From Sediminibacterium sp. (GTDB lineage: Bacteria; Bacteroidota; Bacteroidia; Chitinophagales; Chitinophagaceae), in contig JAOASV010000242.1 of assembly GCA_030158535.1 (NCBI GenBank), positions 1-6,796 on the forward strand: a stretch of DNA of 6,796 bases, written 5' to 3'. Made by a program: the position numbers and the translations under genes. Positions 1 to 6,353 of this stretch are shown piece after piece. The notes beneath the pieces were generated by a model. That model did no database searches. It was not told the origin of the DNA and was given only the letters and a program-made list of their open reading frames with translations. The stretch's first letter is position 1. Every line of letters begins with the position of its first letter.

Positions 1-28
1 AAGGGATTTTTTTTGAATGCTATTGGAT

Positions 29-427
29 TTATTGTCCACCACCACGCTGTGGTCTGTTTCTTCTCATTTCTTCGTAGAAGTCGTCTACTGCTTTAATTTG
101 ATCGTCTGTTAAAGGAATTGCTTTTAATTTCTTCTTACGCTCGTCGGCAGTTTCTTTTTGTTTTGCGGCTCTTTCTTCTTCTGATAAATCACGAAGTCCA
201 CGACCTTGTGATTGTGCCCATAATTGGATTTCTAAAACCTTATCTGCTTCCGTGTCAGAAAGCTTGGTTTTTTCAATTAACTGTGGCTTGATACGTTGTT
301 TCATCATTTCAAGCATTTGAGCAGGGTCCATTTGCTGACCACCACCAAATCCACCACCACCTTGTGCCATAACACTTGTAGCTGCGATGCAACCAACAAT
401 CGTTAAGAGTGCGATTATTTTTTTCAT
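29..427 (-). CDS. Small secreted Gly-rich protein, Spy/CpxP-like
   Basis: This encodes a 132-residue exported protein of uncertain function. Residues 1-22 form an N-terminal signal: Lys2-Lys3, a hydrophobic stretch, then VMA-Q, where signal peptidase I could cut. An IVGC tetrad at residues 10-13 also fits a lipobox, but it sits early and hydrophobic residues continue after it, so a lipoprotein is possible though less likely. A Gly/Gln-rich linker follows (23-32), then a charged, probably all-helical body. LTDDQ at 106-110 matches the LTxxQ motif of Spy/CpxP periplasmic chaperones, and LSDTE at 56-60 could be a degenerate first copy. The C-terminus is Arg/Gly-rich. Small proteins of this style are common in Bacteroidota and are often annotated as hypothetical or DUF4890-like. 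The start is supported by the signal peptide. No terminator is visible in the 87-base gap after glnN, so read-through is possible, although a weak -7-like TATCTTAA lies on the minus strand at 455-448. The gene is convincing; the family is tentative. Confidence 0.85.
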   Translation of the reverse strand: MKKIIALLTIVGCIAATSVMAQGGGGFGGGQQMDPAQMLEMMKQRIKPQLIEKTKLSDTEADKVLEIQLWAQSQGRGLRDLSEEERAAKQKETADERKKKLKAIPLTDDQIKAVDDFYEEMRRNRPQRGGGQ

Positions 428-514
428 AATTTAATTTTTAGGTTTTGTTAAGATAGTAAAATAATATTTGTTGCATTTATTTTTTCGGCAAACCTCATTG
501 ATTATTCGGTACGC

Positions 515-2701
515 TTATCTTAAAAATAACATTTCTCTATACTTTGGTAAGGTCCATTTATCGTCGTCTACTAAATGTTCTAGCTTGTCTACATGATAAC
601 GGATTTCATCAAAAAATGCTGATTTCACATCCGCTTCATAAGCAATTGCTTTTTTTCTAGTGTCTTCGATATTGTTGGCTACTTTTCTAGCTTCTACCAT
701 TGCATTTACCTGGGTGTAAATAACCTGTATGTGCTTGCTTACCTGTTGCAATAAATCGGTTTGACTTGCATAGGTATCTGCGCCAAGTCCAGCAGCTTTT
801 AATCCAGCTATATTGCTAGATAATTTATTTTGGTACGTGATGGCTGCAGGTAAAATATGGTTGATGGCTAGATCTCCCATGATACGCGCTTCTATCTGTA
901 CTTTTTTAATATATTTTTCTAGTTCAATTTCATGTCTTGCTTCAAGTTCGGTGTGGGTGTATACATGGTTACGTTCAAATAAATCTTTTGATTTTTTAGT
1001 AACCATCGCATCAAGCGCAACAGGTGTTGTTTTTAAATTAGGAAGGCCTCTGCGTTCTGCCTCCGCGTGCCACTGATCACTATAGCCATCGCCTTCAAAT
1101 AAAACAGCTTTACTTTCTACGATGTATTTTTGAATCACTTGCATGATAGCGATTTCTTTTTTGTCGCCTTTTTCGATAAGAGTATCAACGTCTGATTTAA
1201 ATTGTTTGAGCGTGTCGGCAACGATGGTATTTAATACCGTCATAGAAATAGCGCAGTTAGCAGAAGAACCTACGGCTCTAAATTCAAATTTGTTTCCTGT
1301 AAATGCAAAAGGAGAAGTACGGTTACGATCGGTATTGTCTAATAATAATTCAGGAATACTTCTATGTAAATCGAGTTTTAAAATAGCTTCGTCCTGCTCG
1401 TCAAACTTATTGCCCACGCGGGTTTCGATATCGTCTAATACTTTCGCTAAATACTGTCCCACAAATACAGAAATGATAGCAGGTGGTGCTTCGTTGGCGC
1501 CTAGTCTGTGATCGTTTGGTGCAGATGCAATAGCAGCGCGTAAAATATCTGCGTAATCATGAACGGCTTTAATGGTGTTTACAAAGAAGGTCAAAAACAT
1601 GAGGTTTGTTTTTGGCGTTTTACCCGGTGCTAATAAGTTAACACCTGTATCTGTTGCCAAACTCCAGTTGTTGTGTTTACCACTTCCGTTAATGCCTGCA
1701 AAAGGTTTCTCGTGAAACAGTACCACTAATTTGTGACGCTTTGCAACACGACTCATGATGTCCATTAAAAGTGTGTTGTGGTCAACCGCAATATTTACTT
1801 CTTCAAATATCGGCGCGCACTCAAATTGTGCAGGTGCTACTTCATTGTGACGCGTACGAAGTGGAATGCCCAGTTTGTATGACTCTTGTTCAAAGTCTCT
1901 CATAAACGCGTATACGCGCTCTGGTATCGATCCAAAATAATGATCTTCTAATTGTTGTCCTTTAGCAGGAGAGGCGCCGTACACCGTTCTTCCACACTGT
2001 ACTAAATCGGGTCTTGCATTGGCAATGGCTTCGTCAATTACAAAATACTCCTGTTCCCATCCAAGTGTAGGTGTTACTTTGGTTACGTTTTTATCGAAGT
2101 AATGACAAACGTCTATAGCTGCTTTATTGATAGCTTCTACCGCTTTTAATAAAGGCGCTTTATAATCTAAAGACTCACCCGTGTAAGCCACAAATAAGGT
2201 AGGAATACAAAGTGTTTTACCTTGTCCAATTTCAATAATAAATGCGGGAGAAGAAGGGTCCCATGCAGTGTAACCTCTTGCTTCAAAAGTTGCGCGTAGT
2301 CCACCACTTGGAAAAGAAGATGCATCAGGTTCTTGTTGAATGAGTGCAGCGCCATCAAATTCTTCGATAGCAGTACCATCACCTTTTAAAGTAAAAAATG
2401 AATCGTGTTTTTCTGCGGTGGTTCCGGTAAGTGGTTGGAACCAGTGCGTATAGTGTGTTACGCCTTTACTTTCGGCCCATGCTTTAATACCAATGGCAAT
2501 TTGGTTGGCCATGGTGCGGTCAATTTTTTTACCTCCTCTTATACTCGTCATTAAACTTTTATAAGACTCGTCGGTGAGGTACTCTCTTGCTGTTTTTAAA
2601 GTAAAAACGCTCGAATTAAAAATGCCGGTAATTTTTGCACTCGCAGCAACAGTGGTTTGATTGTTTTTCAAATCACGAATTGCATCAAAACGTAATGACA
2701 T
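515..2701 (-). CDS. glnN: Glutamine synthetase type III
   Basis: This enzyme makes glutamine from glutamate, ammonia and ATP in the cytoplasm. At 728 residues it has the usual length of the GSIII class (about 700-730), far longer than GSI or GSII. Class-typical blocks are visible in order: VTHYTHWFQPLTG (81-93), the metal-ligand block WEQEYF (215-220), RTRHNEVAPAQFE (282-294), the nucleotide/metal block NGSGKHNNWS (338-347), LGANEAPPAI (400-409), and NRTSPFAFTGNKFEFRA (460-476). A long helical C-terminal extension ends in KYREMLFLR, as expected for an intact protein. The start at 2701 gives the family-like beginning MSLRFDAI. It lies downstream of glnII on the same strand, but a terminator separates them, and the gene has its own -7-like element and inverted repeat just upstream. 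Known GSIII proteins, such as Bacteroides fragilis GlnN, are dodecamers and lack the adenylylation control of enteric GSI. No frameshift or missing active-site block is seen. The gene symbol follows B. fragilis usage. Confidence 0.97.
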   Translation of the reverse strand: MSLRFDAIRDLKNNQTTVAASAKITGIFNSSVFTLKTAREYLTDESYKSLMTSIRGGKKIDRTMANQIAIGIKAWAESKGVTHYTHWFQPLTGTTAEKHDSFFTLKGDGTAIEEFDGAALIQQEPDASSFPSGGLRATFEARGYTAWDPSSPAFIIEIGQGKTLCIPTLFVAYTGESLDYKAPLLKAVEAINKAAIDVCHYFDKNVTKVTPTLGWEQEYFVIDEAIANARPDLVQCGRTVYGASPAKGQQLEDHYFGSIPERVYAFMRDFEQESYKLGIPLRTRHNEVAPAQFECAPIFEEVNIAVDHNTLLMDIMSRVAKRHKLVVLFHEKPFAGINGSGKHNNWSLATDTGVNLLAPGKTPKTNLMFLTFFVNTIKAVHDYADILRAAIASAPNDHRLGANEAPPAIISVFVGQYLAKVLDDIETRVGNKFDEQDEAILKLDLHRSIPELLLDNTDRNRTSPFAFTGNKFEFRAVGSSANCAISMTVLNTIVADTLKQFKSDVDTLIEKGDKKEIAIMQVIQKYIVESKAVLFEGDGYSDQWHAEAERRGLPNLKTTPVALDAMVTKKSKDLFERNHVYTHTELEARHEIELEKYIKKVQIEARIMGDLAINHILPAAITYQNKLSSNIAGLKAAGLGADTYASQTDLLQQVSKHIQVIYTQVNAMVEARKVANNIEDTRKKAIAYEADVKSAFFDEIRYHVDKLEHLVDDDKWTLPKYREMLFLR

Positions 2702-2707
2702 ATAAAT

Positions 2708-2729
2708 TGTTTTAATATGAATTAAAACA
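2708..2729. repeat. Perfect 9-bp inverted repeat before glnN
   Basis: TGTTTTAAT (2708-2716) and ATTAAAACA (2721-2729) are exact reverse complements separated by four bases (atga). The repeat ends 6 bases before the glnN start codon and directly abuts the predicted -7 element at 2730-2737, so it covers the likely transcription start and 5' leader. It could be an operator or a short AU-only hairpin in the mRNA. There are no G-C pairs beyond one per arm and no T-tract, so it is not a terminator. Seen directly; the function is inferred. Confidence 0.5.
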
Positions 2730-2737
2730 TAAAGGTA
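2730..2737 (-). promoter_or_regulatory. Candidate glnN -7 promoter element
   Basis: Read on the minus strand this is TACCTTTA, one base from the Bacteroidota -7 consensus TAnnTTTG. It lies about 28 bases upstream of the glnN start. No TTG at the usual -33 distance was found, so the call rests on the -7 box, its position and the terminator just upstream, which requires a new promoter here. Moderate to low certainty. Confidence 0.4.
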
Positions 2738-2774
2738 CCGGCTCTTTTAATGGTATTTCAGCATAATAATCAAC

Positions 2775-2804
2775 AAAAAATCCCCCAAATTTTCATTTGA
2801 GGGA
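2775..2804 (-). terminator. Intrinsic terminator after glnII
   Basis: On the minus strand the RNA reads UCCCUCAAAU, loop GAAA, AUUUGGGGGA, then six U. The 10-pair stem (2804-2795 with 2790-2781) contains a single U-G wobble; on the plus strand the same position is a C-A mismatch, so the hairpin is built for the minus-strand transcript. The GAAA loop is a stable GNRA tetraloop, and the U-tract corresponds to the A-run at 2775-2780. It starts about 29 bases past the glnII stop and should end the glnII transcript before glnN. Confidence 0.88.
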
Positions 2805-2832
2805 CTCCGATTGCTTACCTAACCTTCTAAAT

Positions 2833-3846
2833 TTAAACTTTTGCTGTTTTTACCGTTTTGATAATTCGAGCAGCAACTTTATATGGATCTGCTGCTGAGT
2901 TTGGACGACGGTCTTCTAACCAGCCTTTCCAGCCTTTTTCTACCGCACCAATAGGGATACGAATGGATGCACCTCTGTCTGATACGCCAAAAGAAAAATC
3001 GTGGATAGAAGCTGTTTCGTGTTTGCCGGTTAAACGTAAATGATTTTCTGCGCCATATACATCTATATGTTCTTTAACAAACGGACGGAACGCTTCACAA
3101 ATGGTTTCATACACTTCACGCTTACCACAAGTTCTTAATGTTGTGTTTGAGAAATTTGCGTGCATACCAGAGCCGTTCCAATCTAGTGTACCAAGTGGTT
3201 TACAATGCCAGTTGATAGATACACCATATGATTCACCAATTCTTTCTAATAAATAACGAGCTACCCAAATTTGGTCGCCAGCTTCTTTGGCGCCTTTTGC
3301 AAAAATTTGGAATTCCCATTGTCCAGCAGCAACTTCTGCATTGATACCTTCTACATTTAAACCTGCTTCTAAACAAATGTCTAAATGTTCTTCTACAATA
3401 TTTCTGCCAAATGCATTGTTAGCACCCACAGAGCAGTAGTAAGGTCCTTGAGGGCCAGGGTAGCCACCTTCTGGGAAACCTAGTGGTTTATTGGTATTTG
3501 GGTTCCACAAGAAATATTCTTGTTCGAAACCAAACCAAAAGTCATTGTCATCATCTTCGATGGTTGCGCGGCCGTTTGATACGTGTGCTGTGCCATCTGC
3601 ATTTAATACTTCACACATTACAAGGTATGCGTCTTTACGTCCTGGGTCTTTACAAATAAATACAGGCTTTAAAAGACAATCTGATGAACCCCCAAGTGCT
3701 TGCTCGGTAGAAGAGCCATCAAAGCTCCACATATCACAATCTTCTAGTTTACCACTAAAGTTTTTTTCAATTTTAGTCTTACTTCTTAAAGACTGTGTAG
3801 GCTTGTAGCCATCTAGCCAAATGTACTCTAATTTCGATGCTGACAT
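2833..3846 (-). CDS. glnII: Glutamine synthetase type II (eukaryotic-like)
   Basis: This is a second cytoplasmic glutamine synthetase, of the GSII class also found in eukaryotes, rhizobia and actinomycetes. It has 337 residues, within the usual 330-360. The N-terminal beta-grasp domain shows EYIWLDG (7-13) and LRSKTK (20-25), a GSII signature, then FDGSSTEQA (42-50). The catalytic domain shows the metal-ligand block FEQEYF (107-112), GPYYCSVGANNAFGR (134-148), EGINAEVAAGQWEFQ (166-180), NGSGMHANFS (224-233), RLTGKHETASIHDFSFGVS (271-289), RGASIRIP (291-298) and EDRRPNSAADPY (311-322). All the main blocks are present and the gene looks intact. The NGSGMHANFS block differs from the NGAGCHTN form of better-known GSII enzymes; I read this as a lineage variant, not a defect. 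It has its own terminator and is divergent from purL. No Shine-Dalgarno sequence precedes the start, as is normal in Bacteroidota; a candidate -7 element lies at 3913-3920. Confidence 0.96.
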   Translation of the reverse strand: MSASKLEYIWLDGYKPTQSLRSKTKIEKNFSGKLEDCDMWSFDGSSTEQALGGSSDCLLKPVFICKDPGRKDAYLVMCEVLNADGTAHVSNGRATIEDDDNDFWFGFEQEYFLWNPNTNKPLGFPEGGYPGPQGPYYCSVGANNAFGRNIVEEHLDICLEAGLNVEGINAEVAAGQWEFQIFAKGAKEAGDQIWVARYLLERIGESYGVSINWHCKPLGTLDWNGSGMHANFSNTTLRTCGKREVYETICEAFRPFVKEHIDVYGAENHLRLTGKHETASIHDFSFGVSDRGASIRIPIGAVEKGWKGWLEDRRPNSAADPYKVAARIIKTVKTAKV

Positions 3847-3880
3847 GGGTGCGCTTTTGTATTAAAAAAATTATGTATAT

Positions 3881-3907
3881 TAATCAAAGTGCTTATTTAT
3901 TTGATTA
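3881..3907. repeat. 8-bp inverted repeat in glnII leader
   Basis: TAATCAAA (3881-3888) and TTTGATTA (3900-3907) are exact reverse complements with an 11-base spacer. The repeat begins 5 bases downstream of the candidate glnII -7 element, so it would span the transcription start and early leader. It occupies the same relative place as the dyad before glnN, although the sequences differ. It could be an operator; chance is a real alternative in AT-rich DNA. Confidence 0.3.
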
Positions 3908-3912
3908 TTTGG

Positions 3913-3920
3913 CAAAAATA
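3913..3920 (-). promoter_or_regulatory. Candidate glnII -7 promoter element
   Basis: Read on the minus strand this is TATTTTTG, an exact match to the Bacteroidota -7 consensus TAnnTTTG. It would give a leader of roughly 60 bases before the glnII start. No TTG is seen at the usual -33 spacing, so support comes from the exact -7 box and its position in the divergent spacer. Confidence 0.45.
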
Positions 3921-4109
3921 AGACATGGTTGATGAGATTTGTAATTATTTATCAATAGATATTTACAAATTGTCTTAAAATATTAACATAATTAAAATAA
4001 TTAATATATAAATTAAATGAATTACTTGGTTTTTATATAAAGAATTGAATTACACATTTTGGGGGTCTTAATGTTGGTAATTCAGCTATACAAATAGGAG
4101 ATGCTATCT

Positions 4110-4117
4110 TACCTTCG
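4110..4117 (+). promoter_or_regulatory. Candidate purL -7 element, leaderless start
   Basis: TACCTTCG is one base from the TAnnTTTG consensus and ends 7 bases before the ATG at 4125. Transcription in Bacteroidota begins a few bases past this box, which would place the 5' end of the mRNA at or next to that ATG, leaving essentially no leader. A canonical -33 TTG was not found at 17-23 bases upstream. The box would also exclude the ATG at 4101 as start, since it would lie upstream of the transcript. Confidence 0.5.
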
Positions 4118-4124
4118 CAGCATC

Positions 4125-6332
4125 ATGGAGATTACAGTAGAAACCGCCCAAAAACTTCGCCTTACTGCCGAAGAATTTGAACTCATCAAGCAAAAATTAG
4201 GTCGAACGCCCAACTTTACAGAGCTATGTTCTTTTAGTGCTATGTGGAGTGAGCATTGTAGTTATAAAAACTCGATTAAGTGGCTCAAAACATTGCCACG
4301 TGATGGAGGAAGAATGTTAGTAGCCGCTGGTGAAGAAAATGCTGGTCTCATGGATATGGGTGGTGGCTTTGGCGTGGTATTTAAAATTGAAAGTCATAAC
4401 CACCCAAGTGCACTAGAACCTTTTCAGGGAGCTGCTACTGGTGTAGGTGGTATTCAGCGAGATATATTTACCATGGGTGCGCGTCCAATTGCGTCACTCA
4501 ATAGTTTGCGTTTTGGAAATTTACAAGATACCAAAACACAGCGCTTGTTAAAAGGTGTGGTGCATGGCATTGGGCATTACGGCAATTGTTTTGGCGTGCC
4601 TACAGTTGGTGGTGAAGTTTATTTTGAAGATTGCTACCATACCAACCCGCTTGTAAATGCCATGAGTGTTGGTATCATGAAAGCAGGGGATATGATTTCT
4701 GCAACTGCAGAAGGAATTGGTAATCCTGTATTTTTTGTAGGAAGTGCAACGGGTAAAGATGGTATTGGTGGTGCAAGTTTTGCATCTGCAGATATTACTG
4801 CTGATAGCGTAGAAGAATTACCAGCAGTTCAAGTAGGGGATCCATTCCAAGAGAAAAAATTATTAGAAGCTTGCTTAGAACTCATTCATACTGGCGCTAT
4901 TGTAGGTATGCAAGACATGGGTGCTGCAGGTATTATATGTTCTACTGCAGAGATGAGTGCAAAAGGTGGCGTGGGTATGCGCATCGATTTAGAAAAAGTA
5001 CCTACACGCCAAAAAAATATGAAAGCTTGGGAACTACTTTTAAGTGAGAGCCAAGAGCGCATGTTAATTGTAGTTGAAAAAGGAAAAGAAGCATCGGTTT
5101 TAGAAATATTTGAGAAGTGGGATTTATCTGCAAGTAATATTGGAGAAGTTACTGGCGATGGCATGTTAAATTTTTATATGAATGGCGTGCACGAAGCTTC
5201 GTTACCTGCACATGAACTCGTGTTAGGTGGTGGTGCTCCGCAGTACACTAGAGAGTATACAGCGCCTGCATATTTTTCAAAAATTGAAGCGTTTGATATA
5301 AATAATGTTGCTGATATAACAAGTGTGCAGGAAACTGCACAGGCACTTGCAACGCTTCCAAACATTGCATCTAAGCGTTGGATATATACACAGTATGATA
5401 GCATGGTGGGTGCAGCAAATGCTTCTACCAATGCGCCAAGTGACGCATCAATTGTACTTGCAAAAGGAACGGGTAAAGGCCTTGCCATGACCGTTGATTG
5501 TAATAGTAAATACGTTTTTGCAGATCCATACAAAGGAGGCATGATTGCCGTTGCAGAAGCAGCAAGAAATATTGTTTGTAGCGGTGGTGAGCCAATAGGT
5601 GTTACCAACTGTTTGAACTTTGGAAATCCATACGATCCGGAAGTGTATTATCAATTTGTAAAAGCAGTAACCGGAATGGGTGATGCTTGTCGTAAATTTA
5701 ATACGCCGGTTACAGGTGGTAACGTAAGTTTTTACAACCAAAGTCCAGAAGGTCCCGTGTATCCTACGCCAACCATTGGTATGGTGGGTATAGTAGATGA
5801 TATGAATGCAACCATGACGCTTAACTTTAAAAAAGAAGGGGACGTTATTGTTTTATTAGGTGCTCCGCAAAATGAGATTGGGTCTTCAGAATATTTACAT
5901 AAATTAAAAAAAGTAGAATATTCTCCAGCACCTTATTTTGATTTAGATACCGAGTTTAGCGTTCAACAATTGGTGGCATCTCTCATCAAAAATAAAAACA
6001 TAGTAAGTGCACATGATATTAGTGAAGGTGGTCTTGCCATTACACTTTTAGAATCTGGTTTTACAAGTAATTTGGGTTTTGAGGTAGGCGCTGCGCCTGC
6101 AGGATTTAGAACCGATGCCTACTGGTTTGGTGAGGCGCAAAGCCGCGTGGTGGTGAGTTGTGGAGCTGAACAAGTAGCTGCAGTTGAACAAGCCGCGGCA
6201 GCGGCGGGTGTGGCTTTTTCTGTTCTAGGAAAAGTTACAAGTGGTGCAGTAAATGTTGGTGCTGAAAACTGGGGAACCATTACTAGCTGGAAACATAAAT
6301 ATGATACTGCTATCGAAAATTTGATCAAATAA
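4125..6332 (+). CDS. purL: FGAM synthase subunit PurL (small form)
   Basis: PurL catalyses the ATP-dependent conversion of FGAR to FGAM, the fourth step of de novo purine synthesis, using ammonia from glutamine. From the ATG at 4125 it has 735 residues, close to Bacillus-type small PurL (about 740). It lacks the fused glutaminase of the 1,200-1,300-residue enzyme, so separate PurQ and PurS should be encoded elsewhere. Visible blocks, numbered from 4125: LGRTPNFTEL (25-34), MWSEHCSYKNS with the conserved His (40-50), FKIESHNHPSALEPFQGAAT (86-105), GGIQRD (108-113), QDMGAAGI (263-270), LSESQERML (306-314), RNIVCSGGEPIG (481-492), TPVTGGNVSFYNQ (527-539), SAHDISEGGLA (628-638) and GEAQSRVVV (669-677). 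The repeated two-half architecture is complete. An in-frame ATG at 4101 would add MLSYLRSI, but a -7-like box sits between the two ATGs and the extra residues lack family character, so I prefer 4125. It is divergent from glnII and followed after 21 bases by hldD. Confidence 0.95.
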   Translation: MEITVETAQKLRLTAEEFELIKQKLGRTPNFTELCSFSAMWSEHCSYKNSIKWLKTLPRDGGRMLVAAGEENAGLMDMGGGFGVVFKIESHNHPSALEPFQGAATGVGGIQRDIFTMGARPIASLNSLRFGNLQDTKTQRLLKGVVHGIGHYGNCFGVPTVGGEVYFEDCYHTNPLVNAMSVGIMKAGDMISATAEGIGNPVFFVGSATGKDGIGGASFASADITADSVEELPAVQVGDPFQEKKLLEACLELIHTGAIVGMQDMGAAGIICSTAEMSAKGGVGMRIDLEKVPTRQKNMKAWELLLSESQERMLIVVEKGKEASVLEIFEKWDLSASNIGEVTGDGMLNFYMNGVHEASLPAHELVLGGGAPQYTREYTAPAYFSKIEAFDINNVADITSVQETAQALATLPNIASKRWIYTQYDSMVGAANASTNAPSDASIVLAKGTGKGLAMTVDCNSKYVFADPYKGGMIAVAEAARNIVCSGGEPIGVTNCLNFGNPYDPEVYYQFVKAVTGMGDACRKFNTPVTGGNVSFYNQSPEGPVYPTPTIGMVGIVDDMNATMTLNFKKEGDVIVLLGAPQNEIGSSEYLHKLKKVEYSPAPYFDLDTEFSVQQLVASLIKNKNIVSAHDISEGGLAITLLESGFTSNLGFEVGAAPAGFRTDAYWFGEAQSRVVVSCGAEQVAAVEQAAAAAGVAFSVLGKVTSGAVNVGAENWGTITSWKHKYDTAIENLIK

Positions 6333-6353
6333 ATTAATTGTACAGAAAGCCTA

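Larger units (their letters stand above)
3847..4124. other. AT-rich divergent spacer between glnII and purL
   Basis: This stretch separates the two divergent genes and must hold both promoters. It is strongly AT-rich between about 3940 and 4055. It holds a minus-strand -7 candidate (3913-3920), a plus-strand -7 candidate (4110-4117), and inverted repeats at 3881-3907, 3937-3970 and 3989-4003. I see no gene, riboswitch, tRNA or terminator in it. Several short dyads are expected by chance in sequence this AT-rich, so only those placed at promoters are listed separately. Confidence 0.7.

Noticed and set aside
7..14. Run of eight T preceded by AAGGGA at the window start, like a terminator tail for a plus-strand gene
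   Set aside because: Any 5' stem arm would lie outside the window, so a hairpin cannot be shown.
485..511. TTCGG repeated twice in the gap between glnN and the small gene
   Set aside because: It is a direct repeat of five bases, not an inverted one, and forms no terminator hairpin; probably chance.
813..1511. Open frames of 87 and 122 codons on the plus strand (813-1076, 1143-1511)
   Set aside because: They lie wholly inside glnN on the opposite strand, and their translations show no family features; they are shadows of a strongly conserved gene.
3909..3930. Possible sigma-54 promoter (TTGGCA) near glnII, which would suit a nitrogen gene
   Set aside because: The -24-like half is present but no TGC follows at the required distance, so the -12 half is missing.
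3937..3970. Inverted repeat ATTTGTAA / TTACAAAT upstream of the glnII -7 candidate
   Set aside because: Arms of 8 bases with an 18-base spacer are expected about once by chance in a spacer this AT-rich; position alone does not lift it above noise.
3989..4003. TAATTA-AAA-TAATTA repeat in the spacer
   Set aside because: Each half is itself a short AT palindrome in very AT-rich DNA; no reason to assign function.
4886..5741. Minus-strand open frames of 92, 144 and 97 codons inside purL
   Set aside because: All lie antisense to conserved PurL motifs, two overlap each other, and none has a promoter or recognisable protein features.
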